Source: Niebla homalea (Eukaryota; Ascomycota; Lecanoromycetes; Lecanorales; Ramalinaceae). From it: DNA of 64,000 nucleotides. A model generated the notes under the pieces. That model was not told where the DNA came from. It saw only the letters and a list, made by a program, of their open reading frames with translations, and did not search any database. The stretch's first letter is position 1. The number at the start of each line of letters is the position of its first letter. A program made the position numbers and the translations under genes. This document shows, piece after piece, positions 22,570-31,392 of this stretch. Where the stretch lies: contig JAHGAU010000035.1 in the NCBI GenBank assembly GCA_019925105.1, forward strand, positions 496,001 to 560,000. The letters are read 5' to 3'.

Positions 22570-22981
22570 ATGGCCGGAAACAGCCCAGTGTCAGCCTTGC
22601 TGATCGTGATTATTACCATTCTGCGTAAGCCTCGCATACCTCACCCGCAGATTTGATGGAGGAGACGATAGCGTGCTGACTCCTTGTATGCCAATCTAGT
22701 CCCACCAGTCGGTGTCTTCATGATAGCTGGCTGCGGCGCGGATCTTTTGGTAAACATATGCCTCACGGTCCTAGGGTAAGCGCCTTCTGAGAAGCCTCTT
22801 GTAAAACATCTTTCTGATGATCTGTAGTTACTTTCCCGGCCACATTCACGCATTTTACCTTGAATACATCTATTTCGATCGTCGTGGTAGCACTGGCATC
22901 ACGCCAAAACGAGCACCAGGCGTCTATTCCGAACATGTCCAAACAGGGGGCCAGACTCAGTATGGCACAGTGCAAACATAG
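22570..22981 (+). CDS. PMP3: Pmp3/Sna-family plasma membrane proteolipid
   Basis: Three short exons: 22570-22624, 22700-22775, 22828-22981 (94 aa); each is too short to stand out as an open frame. Introns are 75 bp (donor GTAAGC, acceptor TAG) and 52 bp (GTAAGC, TAG). The product carries the UPF0057/PMP3 signature: a first hydrophobic helix (SALLIVIITILLPPVGVFM) with the family's PP-x-G-V turn, then GCGADLLVNICLTVLGYFPG-type sequence and HIHAFYLEYIYF. Members are tiny two-helix proteins that influence membrane potential and salt sensitivity in yeast. The tail after the second helix is longer than Pmp3 itself and polar, as in Sna-type fungal paralogues. Identification rests on the strong match across all three junctions. 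Confidence 0.9.
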
Positions 22982-24601
22982 GATTGAGAAATAAACCGGT
23001 GGAGGGCAAATGGAGCTCTGAACGCTGATCAATATACCATGGTAACATAGCAAGAAGCCTTTGCGAGCACGAGCTGGGAAGTTTGGATCCTGCTATACTG
23101 TCTTAAGATGTGGGTTGATGCTGCAGAGTGTTGGAATACCATGCTCGTCAAATCAGGAATGTATCACGGTCGCACATATGGGGTTTGGACAGGTCTTGAA
23201 TCAGAACAACGCTACTCTGTATAGCGGACCAGAAGGCTGATGTTTTATTCCCCACCATCTCGCCTGTCAAATACAGGGCTCTATCTTAAATTACATGTAA
23301 TCAAAAGAAGCGCGTATTAACCCCACTGGCTCCAACCTCAGGTCTCTCTTCAATCGTTTCAACAACAGCAGACACTGATGTGTGTCCTGCGTCTTATTAA
23401 TAACCACTGGATCAACACACGTGTAGGGAACATGCAACATTAAGCTGCCATCCCATACCTGCATCACTCAGTGCTTCAGCGATGAGTGGCAAGGCCGCAT
23501 GGCAGCGGTCCCAGATTGCACTTGCGGACGTCGTATCAAAGGGCACTAGGGAAGGAGCGCCATGTTTGGGCCTCGAAGGATATTACGTTTATCTAGATCG
23601 GCGCATTCGTTGCCTCGAAAGTGGTTGTGGCCCGTGACGCGTGGTGGACCCCCAGACTTTTGTCAAATACAGCTGGCAACCGCCACGAACGTCCGGGGCA
23701 ATCGAGGCTTGTCATGGGATGTCTAGGAGCAGACTGAAGTCTTTTGGACCACTCATTCCACAATCCTGGGAGACGCTAGTCAAATGATGCCTGCTGTGGT
23801 ATATTCTACGATCCGCAATGGAAGTTCTCAGGCTCACATGCTACACTTTCGATTCGAATGTGCATATCACGAGATATGCTCGAGTTTACATCTAGATGCA
23901 ATGATTGGATCAGCGCCGCACAAGGCTGCCCGCGGACCCTGTATCAGCTGCAAGACACGGCGCAATACGGGTATCATACGAGAAAGGCGACCGAAGCGAC
24001 AATGGAGGCGATCCCTTCCATGGGGATTTGCCGGTATACTAATCCATTGCTACAACTTCATTACCTCTGTGTCTACTTGGGACAGGAGAGGATAGCTACT
24101 CCCTGATTGGCTTGTCGTTAGAAGATGGGGGATCTTATTGCACTTTGAATTTCAACAACCTATGATCAACAAAAGAGTGAGCGTTTGCTCGTAGATAGAA
24201 TCTTGCGTCGTCGACGGAGTCCTACAAACATGGCGGAAAGATGGGCTAAGAGAAAAGATCATCTATGACCAGCGCCTGGCAGAGCCAGGAGACGGAAGGA
24301 GACGTAGAGCTCTGGGATGCCCAGGTGCTATAGAATTGCGGCGGGGCCAGCGACAATTGCTGTAAAATGTGGCAAATTAAACATCACATCGAGGTGAGTA
24401 CTGGGCATCTTGATCAAAAAGGGATTGACGGGTGCTGATGATGCTTAAAGGATGGCGTTCTCCTCCCCGCGTTTGTTCGGCTGCGGCTAATCGATACGTG
24501 ATACGGATTACTGTCACAGGCTTGGCGCCCTAATGTCTGGGATGAGCGAAAATCAGACGAGGCGACACCAACAACACTGACCAAATGGTTACGCCTAATA
24601 C
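22982..24601. other. Intergenic, gene-poor
   Basis: 1.62 kb between the PMP3-family gene and CTK1, both on the plus strand. Short frames around 23784-24106 overlap each other in different phases and have no signal of a real protein. I see no tRNA B-box, repeat or transposon end. The CTK1 promoter and leader must lie in the last part. Confidence 0.5.
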
Positions 24602-27600
24602 ATGGCTGCGTCGCGACGGAGCCCATTGATGACAGATCAGTGGAGAAACGAAGACGAGCGTGTTGGTCGCCAAAGTGATAGGACACATTACCGCCGTCGA
24701 ACATCACCACCTCGTGCACAACAGAGAGAGACTTCTGGTGGAGAAATACGGATTAGGGGTCGAGCGACGGCCGAGACTTTCCCCTTGGACTCCAATCGTT
24801 CTACCGAAAATAGGAAGCAAAGCCGCAAGTTGGGGGTGAAGAATTTTCTTGAGAGAAGCCGGTCACCTCGAAGGAATAGGCCCAACGAGCGACCCAGGAA
24901 ATACAGAGACAGGATTCACGAGCGCGAGGGAGCCATTCAAACCAGTCGAAAGGAGGACTTCACCAGAGGACGGCGGCAGCACTCTCGCAGTCGGTCTCCT
25001 GGTGCGGCCTCATTGGAATCCAGGAGAGACAGTCATAGACCTCCAGATCCCCGCGTTAGCCGGTCGGATCGAGAGTTGCAAGCTGACACAAGACATCGTG
25101 CTCGGGCTGAGTCACCCTTAAAACCTTCTCGAGGAGGCTATCACATATCTGGCAGCCTTCCTGGAGACTCTTACGTTCCTGGGGGCCGACGTCATTCGCG
25201 CTCTCCACCAGGTAGGCCACGTGATCTTGTGGAGAAGAGGTCCGCACGCTATCGATCTCGCTCGCGTGAACCAAAATCCAGATATCGACGCTCGTCGCCG
25301 ACGCCACCACGTAGGAGACCTTCACCATCTCGACCCCAGGGACCCCGCCACCAGAGGGAAGCTGCATCCACATATCGCCCACGGGGCGATTCCAGGAGCT
25401 CTCTCAAACGTCGTAGAGGGTCTCCCTCTTCACCGCACCGAGATCAATATCCATCGAAGCGTCGTAGCTCACGATCACCGCGTAGACCAAGACGTAGTCG
25501 CCGCAGATCGCATGAAAGGGACATGCAACATCCACAAATTACCTCCCCAGGAAGACCCATTCCCAGCTTTGATGATCTCAGTCTACAACACAATAGTAAT
25601 ATGGCACAACATTACCCCAACCACCCCATGCGCGGTGGAAGTCGCCAAATGAGACCACCACGAGTTGACACCAGACAGCCTTATGCTTCATCGCCACAAT
25701 GGACTCCAACCTCCTCCCATCATGGCTCTCCTCATTCTGCGTCCTCCTCCTATAATCAAGGCCGAGGTGGCTGGCCAAACCAATCTCAACAATATTTCTC
25801 TCAATCAGGGGCCAATGCCTACTCTCCGCCGCACCGCCAGAATAGCCATCCTCTTCAGCAAAGTCCACGTGGCCAATTCATTCCCAGTGGGCAGCAAAGC
25901 CCTTACGCAACTCCTCAGTCTACACAACACAGCTACCAAGCTCAACCATTCAGGGGAGCTCACACCGGTTTTCGCGGCAACAGCCAAGGTAGTGCACCAG
26001 ATCGACGCTTCTCCGGCCCTGGTACTTCGCCCACTTACCCGACGACGCCATCTCGCGGCAGAGGTGGGCACTATCCAAACCTACAGTGGACGGCAAGTAG
26101 CAACAGCCGAGGTCGAAGCGAAGAGAAAAGCGCTCATGACACCTTCCCCGCCTCGTCTCGAACAGATCGAGATTCTCAGATGGAGGATGACAACCCATTC
26201 CGACCCTCCAAGGAGATGCAAGTTGAAGATCAGACTGCCAATGAGAACAAAGCCAAAGAAGCTGCAAAGGAAGGTTCAAAAATCAGCTTTGCCTTCAGCA
26301 AAAAAGCCCCTCCAACCACCACCACAAAACCGCCTGCAGATCTTACTCAGCGTGTCAAAGAGCCAGCTCGCAGGAACCCTCCAATCGACGGTAAATCAGG
26401 GCCGCGAGACGACAAGGCCACCCGTTTCCCGCGTCAGACCGAAGACAGATTTCGTTCGAGAGATGATCGCTACGATCGAGACGCAGAGTACAACCGTGAT
26501 TGGAGGCGAAGCAGAGGTCACGAGCGCTCACCCGAACCAAGGACGGAAAAGCAGATCATGAAGCGAAAAAGGCCAAAGCGAACGTTGTCACCTAGCCTTG
26601 CTGAGTCTACGTCTGTCTATTATCGGAAGCCTGGCAATGAATCAGTTGTGGGATCTGGTACCTACGGTAAAGTCTTCAAGGCCATCCATGTCTATACCAG
26701 GAGTCTTGCAGCACTCAAGAAGATCCGGATGGACGGCGAGAAGGATGGTTTTCCCGTAACAGCCGTGAGGGAGATCAAGCTGTTGCAGTCATTGAAACAC
26801 GAAAATGTGGTCTCGCTCCAGGAGGTCATGGTCGAACATAACGACTGTTTCATGGTCTTCGAGTACCTATCCCATGACTTGACTGGCCTGCTCAATCATC
26901 CGACTTTCAAGCTGGAACACGCACACAAGAAGCACCTTGGAAAACAGCTTTTTGAAGGCCTTACTTACCTTCATCGACGTGGTGTTCTTCATCGTGATAT
27001 CAAAGCGGCCAACATCCTAGTGAGTAGCTCGGGACAGTTGAAGCTTGCCGATTTCGGTCTCGCTCGTTTCTACTCGAAACGTGGTAAGCCAGATTACACC
27101 AACCGAGTCATTACAATATGGTACCGCTCTCCTGAGCTATTACTGGGAGAAACCCAGTACGGCCCTGCAGTGGACATCTGGAGTGCCGCTTGCGTTATGA
27201 TCGAGATCTTCACGAGACATGCCATATTCCCCGGCGATGGTGGCGAGATCAACCAACTGGACAAAATCTACAACGTACTTGGTACTCCCGTGCGATCCGA
27301 CTGGCCTGGTTTGGTTGACATGGCGTGGTTCGAGCTGTTGAGGCCTACTGAGAGAAAGCCGAATACGTTTGCTGAGAAGTATCAAGAGAGGCTGACACCA
27401 GCTGCTTTCGAGCTCCTGGCCGCTATGTTCTCGTATGATCCTAGCAGGCGTCCTACTGCAACCGAAGTCCTTGCACACCCGTACTTCGAAAGGGAGGAAC
27501 CGGGTCCGAGAGAAGCGCTAGAGTAAGTTCTTCCATTGTACCTACCATTTTGCTTTGGTCCGACCTAATTTGACTTGCAGGCTTAAAGACCTCCACGGCG

Positions 27601-27791
27601 ACTGGCACGAATTCGAGTCGAAGGCTCTACGGAAGGAGAACGAACGCAAATCTCAAGAGGCAAGACGGGCAGCACGCAATGAGGAACACGAAAAGGAGAA
27701 GGCGAAGCGCAGAGCAAGTGGATCTCTGAATGAGAGAGAGGCGAAGAGGCCGAGAGCTGATTCGGGCCAGGAGATGGATTTATCGAAGTGA
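24602..27791 (+). CDS. CTK1: CTD kinase I catalytic subunit (Ctk1; CDK12/13-like)
   Basis: Two exons: 24602-27522 and 27581-27791 (1043 aa); the intron is 58 bp with donor GTAAGT and branch CTAAT. The first ~350 residues are rich in Arg-Ser and Arg-Pro pairs and the next ~250 are Gln/Ser/Pro-rich, so the first 650 or so residues are probably disordered. The kinase domain runs from ~675 to ~962: glycine loop GSGTYGKVFKA, VAIK-type ALKKI, a PITAIRE-like helix PVTAVREIK, HRDIKAANIL, DFGLA, a Ctk1/Cdk9-type T-loop around DYTNRVITIWYRSPELLLG, and HPYF at the end. A basic, Glu/Lys/Arg-rich helix follows. Ctk1 phosphorylates Ser2 of the RNA polymerase II CTD in the nucleus with cyclin Ctk2 and Ctk3. 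The RS-rich extension is much longer than in budding yeast and recalls animal CDK12/13. Confidence 0.93.
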
Positions 27792-28452
27792 GCCGAGACC
27801 TGCATCCCGATATCATTTCAAAACGCCATATTGAAAGGGCTATTGATGTGCTGGCCGCTTCGCTTCGTAGATATGCATAGCGCTGGTGTTAATTACCAGT
27901 GGAGGTCAATTGTACTGAGAATCTACTATGAGATTAAAGCAATCAGGAAGCAATGTCGATGGTCCATTGCTTTTGCCTGTAGCCTTTCCATCCACGCTTT
28001 GAGATGACTTTTTCATCCGCGAGCATACGACGTCATGCAAGCTTTCATACCGGGCCTTGTCTCAATGACAAGATTCTGTGACCTACAAGGCGAAGGACAG
28101 ATGTGTATGACTCTCCCACTCAGGAATCTGTTCACAGATTCAGAGTGACCGTCAAGGTCAAACATTGCCAAAGAGACTCGTATGACCGTGAACGAACGAT
28201 GGCAGAATCGGATGAATAACGGAATGAGTGCAAGTCCCCTCAATATTTGCCCTCAGAATGGATCATTGGTAGATACATTAAAATTACCAATTAACATTTT
28301 TGTTAAAAGAAAAAAGGCAGTCGGTAGAATTTTGTACCCGAGAAATTCTAATGTCATAGGAGAGCCCCTCCGTGCCTTGGTCGCCCAAAAATATCCAACA
28401 CCTCTACAATGATCCCTTTGCGTTCGTTACGAAGCATTGCCATTCGGGCTTT
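27792..28452. other. Intergenic, convergent 3' ends
   Basis: 661 bp between convergent CTK1 and the repeat-rich secreted protein gene. AT-rich around 28280-28330. No gene seen. Confidence 0.5.
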
Positions 28453-31392
28453 TCAATACCTCGCCCAGCGGTTGACGCGGCTGGCGAAGGACCTCGCCTT
28501 GACGGCTGGCTTACCCTTTCCATTACCATTGCCATTGCCGTTGCCTTCCTTGTCGCCCTTGTCTCCCTTGCCGCCCTGATCACCCTCATCGGAGTTGCCT
28601 CCGCCAGTTTGAACTGGCGAGCCCGGTTGGACGGGGACACCTGTGCCAGTTGCATGTGAAGTTGTGGAGCTACCGGTTGTAGTAGGGTAGAGCCCGCCTG
28701 ACGGGGCGGACCCCGAAGGACCCGACGATGGCTGAGGTGGCAAGCGGCCGGAAGACGAAGCGGAGGTCGTGGTGTAGAAGCCACCAGTGCTTGAGACTGG
28801 GCTGCCGCTTGGGGCTGAACCGCTGACAGAAGAATTGACGGAGGTAGCGTTGGCTGATGATGAACTTGACATACTAGGTGCGGTTGATGTGAGGCTGCCG
28901 CTCGGTGTGGAGGATGATGCAAAGCCGGTGCTCGCTCCGCTTCCACTAGGTTGGCTGTTGATGCCAGTACCACTGCTAGTGTACACTGGCATGGTCCCAG
29001 ATGGCGTCATGGGCTTACCAGTTCCAGATCCAGCAGCGTGCGAGGTAACACTAGCCTGGCCAGTGCCGCTGCTTGTATAGACTGGCATGGTGCCTGATGG
29101 AGTCATCGGCTTACCAGTTCCAGATCCAGTGGCGGAGGTACCACTAGCCTGGCCAGTGCCGCTGCTTGTATAGACTGGCATGGTGCCTGATGGAGTCATC
29201 GGCTTGCCGGTTGCAGATCCAGTAGCGGAGGTACCACTTCCGCTGGCCTGTCCTGTACCACTGCTAGTGTACACCGGCATGGTGCCTGATGGTGTCATTG
29301 GCTTTCCAGTCCCAGAGCTCACAGTGTGACTGACACCACTACCACTTGGCTGAATTGGAGTGTTGGTTCCACTGCTGGTATACACCGGCATGGTACCTGA
29401 CGGTGTCATTGGCTTTCCAGTACCAGAGCTGACAGTGTAGCTGACAGCGCTACCGCTGGGCTTGATAGGCGTATTGGTTCCACTACTAGTATAGACAGGT
29501 ACAGTGCCTGACGGCGTGATCGGTCTTCCTGTGCCAGAAGTGATCGTGTAGCTGGCGCCACTGCCGCTGGCCTTGACAGGCGTGTTGGATCCGCTGTTGG
29601 TGTAGACAGGCTTGGTTCCAGACGGTGTGATCGGCTTGCCCGTACCAGAGCTGATAGTGTAACTGGCGCCACTGCCGCTAGGCATGACTGGTGTGTTGAA
29701 TTCGCTGCTGGTATAGACTGGCTTTGAGCCGGACAGGGTGATAGGCTTGCCGGTGCCAGAAGTGATGGGCTTGCCGGGGCCAGAGGTGATGGGCTTACCA
29801 GTGCCGGAGCCGTATGTAGCGCTCGCGCCGATGCCGCTTGATTTGGTTGTGTTGCCAGTTCCGGAGGCCGGAGTGCTACCCGAAGGCTTCTGGGTACTCG
29901 AAGAGCCTGAACCGCCCCCAATTGGACCGCCTGACGTGAACGAGCCGGTGCCGACTCCAGTGCCTGAACCAGCACTGTTGGTTCCTGAGCCGCTTGCGAC
30001 CGGGTATGGTGCTGAAGAGTATGTCTGACCAGGCACTGGGACGACTTTTCCGGTCGATGTGAGCGTTAGTGGCTTACCAGAGCTGACCCCTTGTTTTCCA
30101 GTCGACGTTGCAGGAAGGGCTCCAGTCGTGACTACAGACGTTTGAGGGCTAGAGGAGGGACCAGCGCACTGTGTACAGATCACAACAGTCGTTGTGCTCA
30201 CAACAGTGGATACCGTGCTCGTCGTCACAACTTGACCCGAAGAAGGTCCATTTGTGATAGTGCTTGTGACAGGGCTCGTCGAGACAGTAGTGAAGGGGAT
30301 CTCGGTGACGACGGAGCCAGATGTTGTGATTTGGCCGTTGCCGGGGAACGATCCTCCATGGCCACCTGCTTTGCTTCCTTGGCTAGGAGAGCCATTGGAG
30401 CCCGAGTTGCTTCCTTGGTTAGGAGAGCCATTGGGACCCGAATTGCTTCCTTGGCTAGGAGAGCCGTTGGAGCCCGAATTGCTTCCTTGGCTAGGAGAGC
30501 CGTTGGAACCCGAATTGCTTCCTTGGCTAGGAGAGCCATTGGAGCCCGAATTGCTTCCTTGGCTAGGAGAGCCGTTGGAACCCGAATTGCTTCCTTGGCT
30601 AGGAGAGCCGTTGGAGCCCGAATTGCTTCCTTGGCTAGGAGAGCCGTTGGAGCCCGAATTGCTTCCTTGGCTAGGAGAGCCGTTGGAACCCGAATTGCTT
30701 CCTTGGCTAGGAGAGCCGTTGGAACCCGAATTGCTTCCTTGGCTAGGAGAGCCGTTGGAACCCGAATTGCTTCCTTGGCTAGGAGAGCCGTTGGAGCCCG
30801 AATTACTTCCTTGGCTAGGAGAGCCGTTGGAGCCCGAATTGCTTCCTTGGCTAGGAGAGCCATTGGAGCCCGCTTGGCTAGGAGAGCCGTTGGAGCTCGC
30901 TTGGCTAGGAGAGCCGTTGGAGCTCGCTTGGCTAGGAGAGCCGTTGGAGCCCGCGTGGCTAGGAGAGCCGTTGGAGCCCGCTTGGCTAGGAGAGCCGTTG
31001 GAGCCCGAGTTGCTTCCTTGACTAGGAGAACTACCAGAGCCTGACGAGGAGCCACCTTGGCTAGGCGATGATCCACCTGGTGAGTTGTTGAGGCATTCGC
31101 AAGCAGCCTGAAGTGTGGCAGCGTAATTGGAGTCCGCAAAGCAGGGGCTGGCGCACTCTGGGTAAGGCAGAGATGGGGCAGGGCTGCAGACACACGAGGC
31201 ACCCGCTGATGGGCAGGCGCCGGTCGGCGAGGTTGAAGGCGAAGATGATTGAATGTGTGCGAAGTTCTGGCAGAGCGTTGCTGCTTGTGCTGGGTTCTGG
31301 AGGAGTGCGTCCGAGCAGCTGCTCTGGACACAAGTTTGAGCAGAGGCAGCCGCGGCAAGGCCGAGGCCGAGGAGCCCAATCTTGCTGAGCAT
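28453..31392 (-). CDS. Repeat-rich secreted cell-wall/adhesin-like protein with Cys-rich head
   Basis: Single exon, 979 aa. The signal peptide MLSKIGLLGLGLAAAASAQ is followed by a head of about 90 residues with ten cysteines (TCVQSSC, CVCSPAPSLPYPEC, CECLNN), reminiscent of, but not a clear match to, the CFEM domain. Next come tandem repeats: nine-residue AGSNGSPSQ units, then about thirteen twelve-residue GSNSGSNGSPSQ units, a Thr/Ser-rich stretch (TTSTVSTVVSTTTVVICTQC), and a long tract of imperfect repeats built on SGTGKPMTPSGTMPVYTSSGT. The Ser/Thr content predicts heavy O-glycosylation, as in surface mucins and adhesins. The last 50 residues are Gly/Lys/Asn-rich and end in RSFASRVNRWARY, with no hydrophobic GPI signal, so covalent GPI anchoring is unlikely. 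Function is inferred from composition only. Confidence 0.8.
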   Translation of the reverse strand: MLSKIGLLGLGLAAAASAQTCVQSSCSDALLQNPAQAATLCQNFAHIQSSSPSTSPTGACPSAGASCVCSPAPSLPYPECASPCFADSNYAATLQAACECLNNSPGGSSPSQGGSSSGSGSSPSQGSNSGSNGSPSQAGSNGSPSHAGSNGSPSQASSNGSPSQASSNGSPSQAGSNGSPSQGSNSGSNGSPSQGSNSGSNGSPSQGSNSGSNGSPSQGSNSGSNGSPSQGSNSGSNGSPSQGSNSGSNGSPSQGSNSGSNGSPSQGSNSGSNGSPSQGSNSGSNGSPSQGSNSGSNGSPSQGSNSGSNGSPSQGSNSGPNGSPNQGSNSGSNGSPSQGSKAGGHGGSFPGNGQITTSGSVVTEIPFTTVSTSPVTSTITNGPSSGQVVTTSTVSTVVSTTTVVICTQCAGPSSSPQTSVVTTGALPATSTGKQGVSSGKPLTLTSTGKVVPVPGQTYSSAPYPVASGSGTNSAGSGTGVGTGSFTSGGPIGGGSGSSSTQKPSGSTPASGTGNTTKSSGIGASATYGSGTGKPITSGPGKPITSGTGKPITLSGSKPVYTSSEFNTPVMPSGSGASYTISSGTGKPITPSGTKPVYTNSGSNTPVKASGSGASYTITSGTGRPITPSGTVPVYTSSGTNTPIKPSGSAVSYTVSSGTGKPMTPSGTMPVYTSSGTNTPIQPSGSGVSHTVSSGTGKPMTPSGTMPVYTSSGTGQASGSGTSATGSATGKPMTPSGTMPVYTSSGTGQASGTSATGSGTGKPMTPSGTMPVYTSSGTGQASVTSHAAGSGTGKPMTPSGTMPVYTSSGTGINSQPSGSGASTGFASSSTPSGSLTSTAPSMSSSSSANATSVNSSVSGSAPSGSPVSSTGGFYTTTSASSSGRLPPQPSSGPSGSAPSGGLYPTTTGSSTTSHATGTGVPVQPGSPVQTGGGNSDEGDQGGKGDKGDKEGNGNGNGNGKGKPAVKARSFASRVNRWARY
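28970..29780 (-). repeat. Imperfect coding repeats (SGTGKPxTPSGTxPVYTSSGT)
   Basis: Inside the adhesin-like gene, about eight imperfect copies of a roughly 29-39-codon unit. Each carries a GTGKP(I/M)TPSGT core and a PVYTSSGT segment. Copies differ by substitutions and small in-frame deletions, consistent with an older amplification than the 36-bp array. Confidence 0.8.
30373..30840 (-). repeat. 36-bp coding minisatellite, 13 units
   Basis: Thirteen consecutive 36-bp units start every 36 bases from 30373 to 30805, and a truncated copy starts at 30841. Each encodes GSNSGSNGSPSQ on the minus strand. Units differ by a few, mostly synonymous, changes (GTT/ATT, GAGCCC/GAACCC). The unit length is a multiple of three, so copy-number change would keep the frame. 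Confidence 0.93.
30872..31006 (-). repeat. 27-bp coding minisatellite, 5 units
   Basis: Five units begin at 30872, 30899, 30926, 30953 and 30980. They encode (A/S)(G/S)SNGSPS(Q/H), which is the 36-bp unit lacking one GSN-type triplet of codons. The two arrays are adjacent and clearly related. Confidence 0.9.

Noticed and set aside
23784..24106. Short plus-strand frames upstream of CTK1
   Set aside because: Overlapping in different phases, no homology signal, no splice partners.
30091..31044. Long plus-strand frames across the minisatellite (317 and 255 codons)
   Set aside because: They are antisense by-products of the 36-bp stop-free repeat; the minus frame has a signal peptide, cysteine head and proper ends.
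28453..31392. Calling the cysteine head a CFEM domain
   Set aside because: Ten cysteines are present rather than eight and the spacing does not clearly fit, so only a resemblance is stated.
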